Below, piece after piece: positions 49,301-63,027 of a stretch of 64,000 nt of DNA (position 1 is the first letter of the stretch; each line of letters starts with the position of its first letter). This stretch comes from Cymbidium sinense. Taxonomy: Eukaryota > Streptophyta > Magnoliopsida > Asparagales > Orchidaceae. The stretch is taken from NCBI GenBank assembly GCA_021442155.1, contig CM038220.1, positions 75,317,817 through 75,381,816 of the forward strand, read 5' to 3'. Under the pieces are notes generated by a model. It did no database searches and was not told where the DNA came from. It worked only from the letters and a program-made list of their open reading frames with translations. Made by a program: the position numbers and the translations under genes.

Positions 49301-51830
49301 ATATAGATATGTTTAAGACTTAATCATATGCATGTTATATATGATGAGAAGAAATGAATAAACATGTGTTATTTAATAGTAATTAACTCTAATTAATCTT
49401 AAGATGGCTTTCTTATTGAATGAGATTATTTAAAGTGAACTTAAATCTCAGACTAATTAAAATATGTAATAAGCCATTCACTAAAGAGAATTCATTTAAT
49501 TAATTTACTTTAGATGTGACTTAAGATAGGGATAAAAGAGAGTGATCCTCTCTTTTCTTATCTTTATAATACTTAGTTATAAATTATAAATTAAATGAAA
49601 CAAAAAAAACATTAAGTAAAACTTACAAATCAATTAAGCCACTTAAAGTGAAACCATTCTTTCTAATTAAATCCTTTCTTACTTAGAAAATTATAATAAA
49701 GCCTAGTTAAGACATACCACACAAGCCTTACTACACACACCTTAGATTAAGTCACCACTTTTAGCCTTATATTAGGGCAGTGCATGGTTTGATGTATGTT
49801 TAGTTTTATGATGTATTATTGTAAACTGGATTTTAGGTTGTATGCTTTATAGACTAAATGTTAGATTAGCCTAATTATACTTTATGTAGGAGATTGTGCT
49901 TAAAGGGCGTTTAAAAATAAATATGAATGCTCTCTTTTTCAGGTTGCTTAACCCCTAAGCATAATCTAAATTAGTATAGGTAGACTTGGTGACCCATGTG
50001 CAGGGTGCTAAGTCCAAAATATTCATATAACTGCTTGAGTTGTATAGTGTGTTTAGCTAACACTTGTTTTGCAGGTGTAGTTAGATTTACTTTTTCTATC
50101 TTTAATATAATTTTATATTAGGAATTAGGATTAGTGTTATGGGAGATTAGGATAAGCAGTGGCTAGAAGACTTTGTCCTATGAGGCCCCCATGATGCCTT
50201 TGAAGCAAGCAAATCCAAACAATAAAGAAAAGAAGTGGAAACATGAAGATATGAAGAATGAAGACCCTCATATAATTTATTTATTTGTAATTGTAATTAT
50301 TCTTTCATATATCAGATTGCATAAGGGTAGAGCTCGGCTACCCACTTTTTATTTCGGGTTGTACAATGGTACCCAACCGCACCGTCCTGTTATTCTTTTA
50401 CGTTGGGTTTATAAATTATTTGATATTTTGTTTATAATTGTGCAATAGAAATGACATGTCTTTTCTAGTTTCTTCATATATGGTGATTTAATGTGTGGCC
50501 TGGATCCGATTAAGCTCTTAGGAAAAAATAAATTTTACACCCCAACTATAAATCATAACTTAATTTTCTAAATAACTCATAACCTCATATAAAGCCTAGG
50601 CATTAAATCAAGATAATTAAAAGATTTAGCAACCTCTTAGCTGGATGTTGTATGCTTAATATCATGCATGTCATCTTATTTCACTTTTGCTAACAGAGGG
50701 TTTCCATTCTTGCACGATAGGGGAAGACTTGACCTTTGAGGTCTCTTCTATGGTGGAAAACACCTCTTTCTTTCTGATTTAGCCAATAACCTTATTTCAT
50801 CATGCATTTAGACATATAAAAATTCTATAGCCTTTGTCAAAATAAAGAGTAAAAAAATCAAATAAAACTTAATAAAATTTGCATTAGATTAAGTCATTGT
50901 TCATACCACTCATGCTCTAGTCTCTTAGGGAGTGGTTTAAGGACTTTAGTCTCTTTCTAAATAAAAAAAAATCTAACCATCTTGCAAAATCATATGACTT
51001 GACCACCTGGTTTTAAAATGAAGGAGGAGTTAGCTGGTTGCCACTCCAAGCAGTTATAAGTCCAGGAGTCGGGTGGTTTACCCTCTCTTGTGGAGGTAAA
51101 TTATATACCCATCTTCACTTAAATTTAGGACGTGCTTTGGCCCTCACTAAAACTCCCTAGACTTAGAACCTGAGGTTGTTGTTTCCTTCGGGCTATAAGC
51201 ATAAATCATCACCTCTTAGGCATTTCCACAACTTTGTATTGTGGGATTATAAGTCCTAATTTTCCAATAAAATTTCAACTCAAATAAATAATTCTCTTCA
51301 ATTTCAAATATATAAAGCCCAATCATAAGATAGATTGGAATGCTCACTAAGTTTCTTATCATGAGTATTTCCTACTCATCTCCTTTTAGCTTCAATAATA
51401 ATTCTCTCCTTTTTGATATATCCCATTTGATTTTCTAAAATAAATTTATTGATAGTCTTATCATTGAAATTTTTAGAGATAATAATATCCTACTTTAATC
51501 AAGAATATTCTTAAGAAATTCATCTTTTAGGATGTAATTAACTATGGAGGCTTGCCCCCATAGGAAATTGTAGAACTTGATTTAAATAAACTCTCCTTTA
51601 TTCATCCATATAAATTAAGGGAAAAATCTATATTATATTCGAAGACCCATCATGCCTTAGAGTCCTTATTAGGTGATTAAGTCCATTGTAGGGTAGTGAT
51701 TTCTATATTTTGAGATAGTGCACTATTCTTTAATGTCGTACCTGGTCACTTCAATAAATACACCCTCAGATCTGTGTGGTGTCCCCCATACACAAAAATT
51801 AAAAATAAACACCATATATGCTTAAGGGTT
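46372..51830 (+). mobile_element. Diverged inverted copy of the element B long repeat
   Basis: The reverse complement follows the right LTR of B in order: 46,440-46,640 matches 42,700-42,960, 47,340-47,480 matches 41,950-42,040, 49,690-49,800 matches 39,930-40,000, 50,080-50,420 matches 39,290-39,660, 50,900-51,200 matches 38,480-38,780, and 51,530-51,790 matches 37,890-38,160. The first 2.6 kb of the LTR (in LTR sense) is missing. It is clearly older or from a different subfamily. No coding. Confidence 0.65.
48790..49240 (+). repeat. Tandem duplication of about 230 bp
   Basis: Two units share 'tgattttcattcttatagttgttt', 'gtatttaagaatagcgggtata', 'agtct-gaca', 'gcacg-ctttaag-agcc' and 'aaggaggttcctac'. 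The B LTRs carry one related unit near 40,500-40,640. Confidence 0.65.
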
Positions 51831-54515
<2,685 letters not shown>

Positions 54516-54529
54516 GTTCCATCTTTATT

Positions 54530-55265
54530 TTTGATATGACCCTGAAAACTCTACTAGTTGAAGCACAAATCTTGATGCTAAAAGTAAGCCGATCCGAAGT
54601 TGAAACTGGTCAAGATCAAGCACTTAAAATATTCTTATAAACTTTGGGATATCAGTTAAATCCCTAAATAGCTTTCAAATATTGAGTGTTTATAGTCAAA
54701 TCGAGCATCTTGACGAGCTGAATCAAACAAAAGATCTCATAATTTTGCATCATTGAGCATTCAAATACACAAAATACATCATATGATCAAGGGATTCATC
54801 ATGAGCCGATGAGAGGAGTGGTTTGGATTTTGCATGTATTTACAGAGATGTCACTCCTGCAATCTATAAATAGCCCCTCATTTCTCAAGGAGGCAGAAAC
54901 AAGAGAGAGGAGAGAGAGCTAAAGATCCTCAAGCACAATCGTGCCTCCACTACGGTCGCCAACCACCGCCGTAGAACGCCGTCGCCAATTGATCCTTGCC
55001 GTCGTCAATCTCGCCGGTCTCCATCATGATGACTTCTAGTGATTGTTCCCGCATTTCTCGATTGATTGTTTCCTTTACTGATGATTGTTCCTTTGCATTT
55101 ACTAGTAATTGTTCCCCAGTATTTCCACTCCACCTGGTTCATCGATACTACAGCAACTATTACAACCAGGATCGTTATCACATCATTGTTCCTTTCTCAT
55201 ATACATAACGTAATCTTGGTATCAAGATCTTGTACTCACATATACATAGTGGAAGCTTTTATTCT
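54530..55265 (+). mobile_element. Element C left LTR
   Basis: Matches 58,026-58,755 from 'gatatgacc' to 'acatagtggaagctttt'. After that the two diverge, so the 3' end of this LTR is lost or altered. The 5' end is obscured by the adjoining (AT)n array. Confidence 0.6.
54864..54873 (+). promoter_or_regulatory. TATA box of element C left LTR
   Basis: CTATAAATAG followed by CCCCTCATTTCTC, identical in the right LTR at 58,347. Confidence 0.6.
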
Positions 55266-55625
55266 GATTTTCCTCTTTCAGATTTTAGAGTTTCTGATTA
55301 CATATCTTGTATGGCATAGGTTTCCCAACGGTTTGGTGTTGTGTGGGCGATTCTCATTATATCATCTTGTATGGCGACCAAGTTCCCAACAAGATCAAAA
55401 CCACATTGAGATGTAGCATTTCAAGCTTTTAAGGAGCAGAAGAATGAAGATTCATCAAACTTTGTTCCTGATTTTATCAGAAATTGGGGGGAAAATCTTA
55501 ATCTCAAAAGATTATCCAAATTGATATTTCTGATATCTAATTGATTATCGGTTTAAGAAGCAAGTTACCAATGAAAAGGCCAAGGTTAAGGAGCAACTTT
55601 GGCTACAATCACAAACGAATGTTTT
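55266..55625 (+). other. Element C segment after left LTR
   Basis: No recognised gene. 'catcttgtatggc' occurs twice (55,301 and 55,362 regions), each followed by 'aggtttccc' or 'aagttccc'. Confidence 0.4.
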
Positions 55626-56450
55626 AATCGACCTCTTCCATACAGGTTAATGTCATCGAGCAAAGACTCTAACAAACAACCTAGGATAGGTCAAAAGGTC
55701 CTTGGTGAACTTCCTATGACCTCTTCCATACAGGTTAACGTCATCGAGCAAAGACTTTCCTAGGGGGGTCAAAAGGTCCTTGGTGGACTTCGACCTCTTC
55801 CATACAGTTAATGTCATCGAGCAAAGACTCTAAAAACAACCTAGATAGGTCAAAAGGTCCTTGGTGGACTTCCATGACCTCTTCCACACAGGTTAACGTC
55901 ATCGAGCAAAGACTTCGACAAACAACCTAGATAGGTCAAAAGGTCCTTGGTGGACTTCCTACAACCCCTTCCACAGTTGCGTAACGATGACAAACAACCT
56001 CGGACGGGTCAAAATCCTCGATTCAATTCAACCTCTTCCATACAAGTTAATGTCATCGTAACACTCGACAAACAACCTGGATGGGTCAAAGATCCTCGGA
56101 TTCAATTCAATCTCGTTAACGCATGGGTAACACTCGACAAATAACCTCCGGATGGGTTAAAATCTCGGCAATTCAATTCAACCTCTTCCATGCAGGTTAA
56201 CGTCATCGGGTAACACTCAAACAACCTCGGATGGGTCAAAGATCCTCAGCGGATTCAATTCAACCTCTTCCATACAAGTTAACGTCGCCGAGCAAACACT
56301 ATGACATAGGTCAAAACTTTATACTACTCCACAGTTAACATCGAGCAAACTCGACAAACAACCTCGATAGGTCAAAATTCTCATTCAATTGACCCCTTCC
56401 ATATGTCATCAGTCTCGACAAACAACCTCGATAGTCAAAGATCCCTGTCG
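55626..56450 (+). repeat. Minisatellite of about 75-100 bp units in element C
   Basis: About nine degenerate units share 'gacctcttccatacaggttaacgtcatcg', 'agcaaagactc', 'gacaaacaacct-gatgggtcaaa' and 'ggtccttggtggactt'. Units shorten and lose the last part towards the right. Confidence 0.85.
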
Positions 56451-57960
56451 ACCGCCAACCACCGTTGCCGTTGCAGCTCATTGCTCGGGCCGCTAAACTA
56501 ACGGCCAGCGTAATCTCTATCACCACCATCAGGTCATCCCCGCTAACCGACGCTGAGCCGGTATCTTCTTATCACGCCACCATCGTGCCGGTTATCTGGC
56601 CCGATATCGCCGGTCGCCACCCGTTGCCATGGCGGGTTGCGCTCGACCACCCCGGCGCAACCTGCGCATGACTATTGCTCGCGGTCGCTGCACTTCGCTT
56701 GGCGCCACCACCATCGTACCGGTCATTTTCCATCCATTCGGCTCATTCATGCAGCCACCGCCCATCACCGGCCACCAAAATCTCGCCAGATGCGGTTCTG
56801 CATAGCCATACCAAACATCGCCATCTCCGCTCCGTATCGCCATTTCCATTACCTCAACTTCGACGTCGCAGGTTGACACCTCTTCGAGGAAAAATCCGCG
56901 CGATAGCCTCAACCCGACGGCAAATCGACGAGGCGGTTGACTCCTCTTCGAGGAAAATCGAACAAATGCGTTGCTTCAAACCTCCAGGCGGCGGAGGCGG
57001 TTGACTCTTTCGAGGAAAACAAGGATGATATGCGGCCCGTCGCCTCAAACTGGTCAGCGAGGCCATTGATGCCTGAAAAGCTGGGCGGTTTCGCGATCTC
57101 AAATCGCATGGGTCTTGATCCTTAAACCCGGATGGTCCAGATGCGGTTGATGCCTCTTTCGAGGGAAAATGACAACAACATTCCGACCGGGCCTTGATCG
57201 CCTCAAACCGACGGTCCGGCGGTTGGCGCTATTCGAAACCAATGACGTGTAGTACCGCTGAGCCTTGATCAACTCAACAACCCTCTCAAGAAGAAGAGAA
57301 GCACTGAGCAATAGAAGTGTGCCTTCTCTCTTAGCCCTGGGGTTTTATAGACCAGGTAAAAGGTAAAATCATCAAACCCAAAATCACAAAAGCGCGCGTC
57401 AAAATTATCATTTGGGCCGATGCGCCGCCATGAACTGCTCTGTGCCCATATCCCTTCCAGCGCGCCCGCCCGTGGCTGCGCTCACGCAGCCCTCCTACCT
57501 TTGCATGAGCTGACCGACCAATTTCGGCCCGTTGACCGGCCATGACCAGCGTTCTCATCCTGACGGTTTAAGCCTCATGACTGACCCGGTCGAGCATCAA
57601 GCCCGAGCTGTCGATTCGATCGCGCATTCCACGCTACCATTGCGTTCTGCGGTCCCTGGCCACGGCCGTTTCGGACCGTTCAGGCCCATTTGTCGCCAAA
57701 GCTGTAATTCTCGACTCGACAGACCGCACAGAATGACTCCTTTCTTTTCAGCAATGTCTTACAACCCATTCGTAATCCAACCCAAACCTTACGCTTCAGC
57801 GCCCGAATTGGTCCAAAACTCTGAAATCTTGTGCCCACACGTATCCACATACATATGTGACTCTGCGCCAACTTCTGTGATCATAATATTGTGCTCCCAT
57901 GAAGATCTGTTCTCTCAAAATGTATGGTTGATGGACCCGCAAATTTTATTGAAGAATTTG
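56451..57960. other. GC-rich block in element C
   Basis: Base composition changes abruptly to GC-rich with many CpG. Frames are open by composition only; none resembles a known protein. Within it, 'ggttgactcctcttcgaggaaaa'-type units recur at about 56,872, 56,935, 56,998 and 57,146, each containing the palindrome CCTCTTCGAGG or a variant. Confidence 0.5.
57343..57350 (-). promoter_or_regulatory. Possible minus-strand TATA box
   Basis: The minus strand reads CTATAAAACCCCAGGG, followed by AGAGAGAAGGC and a CT-rich stretch, the usual layout of a plant core promoter and leader. It faces into the GC-rich block. Confidence 0.35.
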
Positions 57961-58025
57961 CTATTTTCAAATATTTGACATATATATTTTTGGATGATTG
58001 AGATAATGTCATCCAAAAAATAAAA

Positions 58026-58913
58026 ACGATATGACCTAAAAAAACTCTAGTCGAACGAATCTTGATGCTAAAAGTACGCGAAGTTGAAGTCGAGATCAAG
58101 CACTTAAAATATTCTTGGAAACTTTGGGCTACGGTTAAATCCCTAAATAGCTTTCAAACATGGAGTGTTTATAGTAAATCGAGCCTTGACGAGAATCAAA
58201 CAAGCCAAGATCTCATAATTTCGAAATCATTTGAGCATTCAAATACACAAAATACATCATATGATCAAGGGATTCATCATGAGTCGTCCGATAGAGAGGA
58301 GTGGTTCGGATTTTGCATGTATTTACAGAGACACCACTCCTCCAATCTATAAATAGCCCCTCATTTCTCATATGAGGAGAGCCCAAGCAAGAGAGAGGAG
58401 AGAGCTCTAAAGATCCTCCAAGCACAATCGTGCCGCCACTCGACGGTCATCAACCACTTGCCACCGCCGCCATGATCCTGCTGCCGCAATTAATCTCGTT
58501 TGCCTCCATCATGATGACTTCTACCGGTGATTGTTTCCTGCATTTCTACCAGTGATTGTTCCCTGCATTTCTGCTAGTGATTGTTCCTTCCATTTATGCC
58601 GTGATTTGGATTTCCGGTTTTGATTCATCATCATCGCTACTCTAAACTATTACAACTGATCGTTCTCACATAGCTATTGTTCCTTTCTCATATACAATTC
58701 ACCGCATCTAGATCTTGTACTATGAAACAGATACATAGTGGAAGCTTTTTACTGGGCTAAGCCCCGTGGTTTTTCCCTCTTTTCGAGGTTTTTCACATAA
58801 AAATTTTGGAATTTTCATGTTCACACTTTAAATACCTGTGTGTGTACTGGATTTCACAAAGAAGCTAGGCGAAAACTTTTACTCTACCGAAACTGGTTTT
58901 CTAGCACGCAACA
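58026..58913 (+). mobile_element. Element C right LTR
   Basis: Longer copy of the C LTR, ending in TAGCACGCAACA at 58,913, with the CA terminus expected of an LTR. TATA box CTATAAATAG at 58,347-58,356. Confidence 0.6.
58347..58356 (+). promoter_or_regulatory. TATA box of element C right LTR
   Basis: CTATAAATAG followed by CCCCTCATTTCTCA, as in the left LTR. Confidence 0.6.
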
Positions 58914-59260
58914 ATTTTATTTAGTTTATTTTTATTCATTATTTAAAGTAGCATTTTTTATTTATTTAAATCAATTCAACTTTAGTTAATTTTTAATATT
59001 TATTTTTTATAAAAGTAAATAAATTTGAAAACTTTTTTGTTGCATAATTTTGAGTGGGTTCAAATTCAAATTCTTATGAAAATAATATCAAGTGGTTTAT
59101 AAATTAATAAATTTGAATCAACAAAAAATTAATTTTATTTTTCTCAAATAGATTCCTTTCAAGTCCTGCCAACCAAACTCAAATTATATTAACATTTGAG
59201 TCAACTATTATCCAGGTCGAACTTGAAATTTTAAAATATAATGGGTCCATGCATATAATA
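58914..59260. other. AT-rich spacer between elements C and D
   Basis: Nothing recognised. It ends in GCATATAATA just before the TGATACG edge of element D. Confidence 0.6.
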
Positions 59261-60417
59261 TGATACGTTCTTTTCCTCGTAATGAGGGTGATTAACTTAC
59301 TGTAATTAGATACGATGAGCTTGAGTGATTAAATCCTTCAATTGAAATCCGGTTTCTTGTTCCAATTGGGTTACATTGGGTGTGAGTTGAGTCAAACAGT
59401 GAGTTAAACCCTTTCCAATTGAGTTAACCGAGTTAATAGGCTGTCGGTGTGTTATCGACCTAGATCTAGCTTATTCTCTGCTCACTTGGATTGGTTCTTC
59501 TTTCTTGACTTATTTTGCCAGCGTTAGTTGCCTTGTGTTATCTTTTGCCCTTGGATCACTTTCTTGATCCACGGTTTCTCTTCCTTCTAATTTGAGTGGA
59601 TTACGTATTTGCGAGCTTCGGCTTGATCTCGGATGAGATCGATCAGATGGATTGCAGCGGATCTTGATCGTTGGATGTCGCTTTGAATTAACCTAACGAT
59701 TTTGCTTTTCTTGTTTTGGCATTCAGTCGTGAAGAACTCGAGGAAGAAGCGGATGGAAGCGGAGGCTGTTTCTCAGGTGGCTGCGATGGTTTCGGTGAGG
59801 AACCGAGAATCTGGCGGGGAAGAAGAAGAGAGGAAAGGGGAAAAGCGAAGCTAAGTTCTTTCGTAAAATTCTTGATTAACTTTACGGTTTTCATCTTCCT
59901 CTATTTATAGATTTGGTTTGCTCTTCTAGAGTGTTTCTACTAAGTCTCACTAATTTACATTATTTACATTATGGTTCTTGCCTTGTGGTGTATTCCGTTG
60001 GGTTTCTTGATTACCGTTCTTGGAGATTGAGAATTTTCAAGCTGTTATTTTGCTGTTAATACTCTTCTTGTTTTCTTGATATTTGATCATTTGTCCTTGT
60101 GTTCTTTTGTCGGTTAATTACATTTATGGACTATACTTGGTGACTCAGTATGGCTTTGCTTTGGTTCTTGTAGATCGGCATGTTGGAAAGTTAATGTTGC
60201 TATTTAGAATTGGTTTCGATTTACATGAGCTGTTTATCCTTGTTAGGCTCTCATTTGCTCATCTTGTATATTGGACATGTTCCTTTGGAAATTGTTGTTG
60301 TAAAATTATTTATTTTGTCTTTTGTAATCTTCACTCTGTTTTATCGTGGTCTCTGTATAATGATATTCTGTATTATTTGTGGTTGTATTTGGCCTTGGAG
60401 GAATTGGATTCATAACA
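59261..60417 (-). mobile_element. Element D 3' LTR
   Basis: 1,157 bp with clean ends. In minus sense it begins TGTTATGAATCC and ends GAACGTATCA. The inner edge abuts a polypurine tract. The left part (59,261-60,220) matches 63,028-64,000. Confidence 0.8.
59901..59910 (-). promoter_or_regulatory. TATA box of element D 3' LTR
   Basis: The minus strand reads CTATAAATAG followed by AGGAAGA. It is repeated at 63,681-63,690 and confirms the minus sense of the LTR. Confidence 0.65.
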
Positions 60418-60432
60418 TTACTCCCCTCCTCA
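60418..60432 (-). other. Element D polypurine tract
   Basis: The minus strand reads GAGGAGGGGAGTAA immediately before TGTTATG. Just upstream, 'CTTGAGGACAAGGTC' is the common end of plant Ty3/gypsy pol. Confidence 0.8.
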
Positions 60433-60968
60433 CACTGACCTTGTCCTCAAGGTCAATCTTCTAGGGATGCTTTCTGTATTTCTTTATTTGTTATCCCAGG
60501 AACATTTGTGGCTAAAATTTCTTTTCCATTGTTTTAAGGTTTTACGTAATGTGTTGATCTCTCGTATTACTATTACGTGATCCAAAGCTAGCATCTTGGC
60601 TGAATTTCTACCTTAGGAGCATCACTTGATAGGATTTATCCACGGATTTCTCTGTTTGTACAATCATTTTACTCTCTTGATGTAGTAGTTTGATTCCTTA
60701 TTGTAATTGCTATATATCTTTACTTGATATCCCAGAAATTTCTGTGGCTAGAAATCCTTCTGTTTGCCGATATTTCTTTAATTGGTGGCTAAAAATTTCT
60801 GTTCTGAGTCCTGCTGGTTCGGCTTTATAGAATTTCTGTAAATTGTGGGGGCTGGATGGGAATCCTTCTCTGTTTGTCCCTCTTCATTAAGGCTGTAAAG
60901 GATATGTACCAGCTGACTTAATATGGACTATCCTATTCTACATAATTGGATTATATTTGACATAAATT
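60433..60968 (-). other. Element D internal remnant between gag and 3' LTR
   Basis: Apart from the pol tail at 60,433-60,465, no coding is seen. 'atttctgtggcta(g)aaat' recurs near 60,510, 60,738 and 60,787, forming a small degenerate repeat. Most of pol has been deleted here. Confidence 0.5.
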
Positions 60969-62049
60969 CTAAACTAAGTTAGTGGTTATACTATTTATAA
61001 TATGTATACTTATACAATCGTCATTTGCTTTAGCACATTGAAAGGTTGGTATTTTAAGCTTGTATTTAATGTCTCTTCTTGTCTCCAATTTACGGTGGAA
61101 TATCATGCGTAGTTGATAGTCTTGGTCTTCATTGACCATCATGAAGGCACATAAATTGGCTTGACATATATGCCCTTTGTGATACTTCTCACTGAAACAT
61201 AATCCCTTACGCCTTCTTTCATCTAATTGTGTTGGTGTTAGCCTCACGAATTTCTAAGAGCATTTTACTTTGAATCTTGTGTTGATTGGCATTTGGTGGA
61301 TTAGGCGTGTAGGTGTTTCTTGTATTTCTTTGTTGCTTTCTGGAACTTGGTTGATCTTGTAGTTTTGGCTTTGTGAAGGTCATCGATAGCCTATCCTCCA
61401 TTAAGCTGGCCAACGAAATGCTTGCAAGGAAGTAGGTTGTAGCTCGATTTCTCTTCTAATTTCCGGTTTAAGCCACGATTCAAACTTTATAGCAATTCCT
61501 GTGGGATATCGACATTTGGTTAGCTAGGTCTTCAAACTCGATATAAGCATTTACCTTGTTGTTTGTTGTTGAAGCTTAGCTAGTTCTCCTCTTAAATGTG
61601 TAGAGGAAGGGCCAAATCTGCACACTTGTTCTTTGAGCGTGGCCAAGAATGCAATTGTTTATTTGCTTGCATCCATTGATACCAACTTGCGTCCATCCAT
61701 GTATATTGAGGATATTAAAATTTGATCATCGAGGATTGATATCTGAAAAAAATTGCTCGCTTTAAATATCCATCCTCTAGGTCTTCTCCCTTAAATCTGG
61801 GCATATATATTTTAAGAGGCATTGATATGGGTGTGTGTGTGTATGTGGTATGTTTGGAGAATAGGATTCATCGAGGGATGCATCACATACACGGCTTTGA
61901 GGTTTTTTTTCTAACTTTTCTATTGATGTCAATCTCTTTGATATTTCATTCAATGACATAGTGATTGAGGTCATTTGCTGTTCATTGTTGTTCAATGTGG
62001 TAACACATGCTTCAAGTGTTTTGGCATTGTTTCTGGTTCCTTCTGCCAT
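60969..62049 (-). pseudogene. Element D gag relic
   Basis: It starts MAEGTRNNAKTLEACVTTLN at 62,049, the usual N-terminus of chromovirus-like plant gag, followed by a predicted coiled-coil (residues 10-45). The capsid region follows in broken frames: 'YQWMQANKQLHSWP' (about 61,700-61,655), 'GELAKLQQQTT' (61,590), 'AYIE-FEDLANQMS' (61,550-61,510) and 'ASLMEDRL' (61,413). The clean frame 61,247-60,969 holds LTPTQLDERRRKGLCFSEKY and GHICQ, the CCHC zinc-knuckle neighbourhood in which the second cysteine has been lost. Stops and frameshifts make it inactive. Confidence 0.8.
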
Positions 62050-62081
62050 TTTTTGAGTGTTGTAGGTGTGAGTTGTGGGAA

Positions 62082-62097
62082 TCAGCAAGAGCACCAA
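62082..62097 (-). other. Element D primer-binding site (inner)
   Basis: The minus strand reads TTGGTGCTCTTGCTGA directly after the LTR end CGTATCA. The position and TGG start fit a tRNA primer-binding site. The same site recurs at 63,011-63,027. Confidence 0.7.
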
Positions 62098-62300
62098 TGA
62101 TACGTTCTGTTATATCTTGGTATTATATCTTCAGCAAGCCTATCCTCCATCAATTTAGCTAACTGGAAAGCTTCTCGGTGAGCTAGGTTGCAATGCTCTA
62201 ACTTCCCTTTTATGTCTTGCCTTAAACCGATTCAAAGCAACTCTGTAAGAATTGGGTGGAATTCGATATTTGGTTTGCTAATTCCTCAAATTAGTTATAA
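62098..62300 (-). pseudogene. LTR tail fused to a second gag fragment
   Basis: TGATACGTTCTGTTATATCT (62,098 on) is an LTR edge of about 28 bp. It then joins directly to gag text matching 61,390-61,550 (FEELANRIS-like, 'CFESV', 'QLAKLMEDRL' in minus sense). This is a deletion junction between two element copies. Confidence 0.6.
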
Positions 62301-62329
62301 AATGCCTGTTGGATTCAATCGGGTGCATG

Positions 62330-63010
62330 AAATTGAGTCACAAACGGGAAGATTGGGTCGAGTTCCTTAATTGGGTGATCTTGGTTTGGTTTGAGTCAAA
62401 CTGAGTCAAACCCCTTGAGTTAACCAATGAGTTAATAAGCAAATCGTGGTGTTATCGATCCGTAGGATCTAGCGCCTCGTTGGATGGGCTCCCTTGGATT
62501 GAGTTCTTCTTTTCTTCTTATTTGAGCCGTCAGATTTCCGCGTTTGTTTCTAACCCTTGGATTTGTTATTTGATCTTGCGGCTTCTGATTATGGCTATCC
62601 TGAGTGGATTACAGGTGTTCAATCCCTGTCGGTGTGATCTGACTTTTGATCAAGGATCGTTGGATGAGCTCGATGGATGCGATGTCGCGGATCGGCTGAC
62701 GCGGAATTATTCATCGGGTAAACCCTAATTCATTTGCTCTATTGCGTTTCAGGCATCGTTTCTGCTCTGCTAGGGTTCCTGAGGGAAGATCGGAGGGAGA
62801 AGGAGGAGATCCCAGGAGATGGCGATCCAAGGAAGATCCACCGTAGAAAGGGCGGAGGATCCGGAACCACCTTGAGAGAATTTGGGAGATCCGGACTTTT
62901 CGCCGTCTGTTTGGTTTTGGTTTCCACCGTGAAATTTGAGGCAGAGGAGAGAAAGACCAGGTAGAAAGAGGAGAAGACTTGAGAGTTAGACGAGTTCTTG
63001 AGATAAATTC
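62330..63010 (-). mobile_element. Diverged element D LTR copy
   Basis: Its left half matches 63,080-63,490 ('gagtcaaac-ccttgagttaacc', 'gttatcgatccgtaggatcta', 'cgttggatgggctc'). The right half (62,720-63,010) is GC-richer and not alignable by eye to the other LTRs. It may belong to a different subfamily. Confidence 0.55.
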
Positions 63011-63027
63011 TTCAACAAGAGCACCAA
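63011..63027 (-). other. Element D primer-binding site (outer)
   Basis: The minus strand reads TTGGTGCTCTTGTTGAA after CGTATCA, the same primer site as at 62,082-62,097. Confidence 0.7.

Larger units (their letters stand above)
54530..58913 (+). mobile_element. Element C: non-autonomous LTR element
   Basis: Two colinear blocks (54,530-55,265 and 58,026-58,913) flank 2.8 kb with no gag or pol. Both have a TATA box on the plus strand and the 'gatcttgtact...acatagtggaagctttt' end typical of plant LTR U5 regions. The interior holds a minisatellite and a GC-rich block. The Copia-like 'taagccccgtggtttttccctcttttcgagg' text in the right block suggests a Ty1/copia-type LTR; this is inference from style. 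Lacking coding capacity, it would depend on another element. Confidence 0.55.

Noticed and set aside
50173..50448. 91-codon plus-strand ORF
   Set aside because: It lies in the inverted LTR copy; the equivalent B LTR segment is not open.
56592..57125. Overlapping arginine- and proline-rich ORFs on both strands
   Set aside because: Several frames are open at once, typical of GC-rich non-coding DNA.
57532..57978. 148-codon plus-strand ORF in the GC-rich block
   Set aside because: It is open because of GC-rich composition; there is no recognisable motif, no similar frame elsewhere, and it runs into LTR text.
60083..60464. Hydrophobic ORFs resembling membrane proteins
   Set aside because: They are the T-rich strand of the element D LTR, antisense to its transcription.
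62734..62964. 76-codon plus-strand ORF
   Set aside because: It lies inside a diverged LTR copy and is antisense to the element; no homologous frame in the other LTRs.
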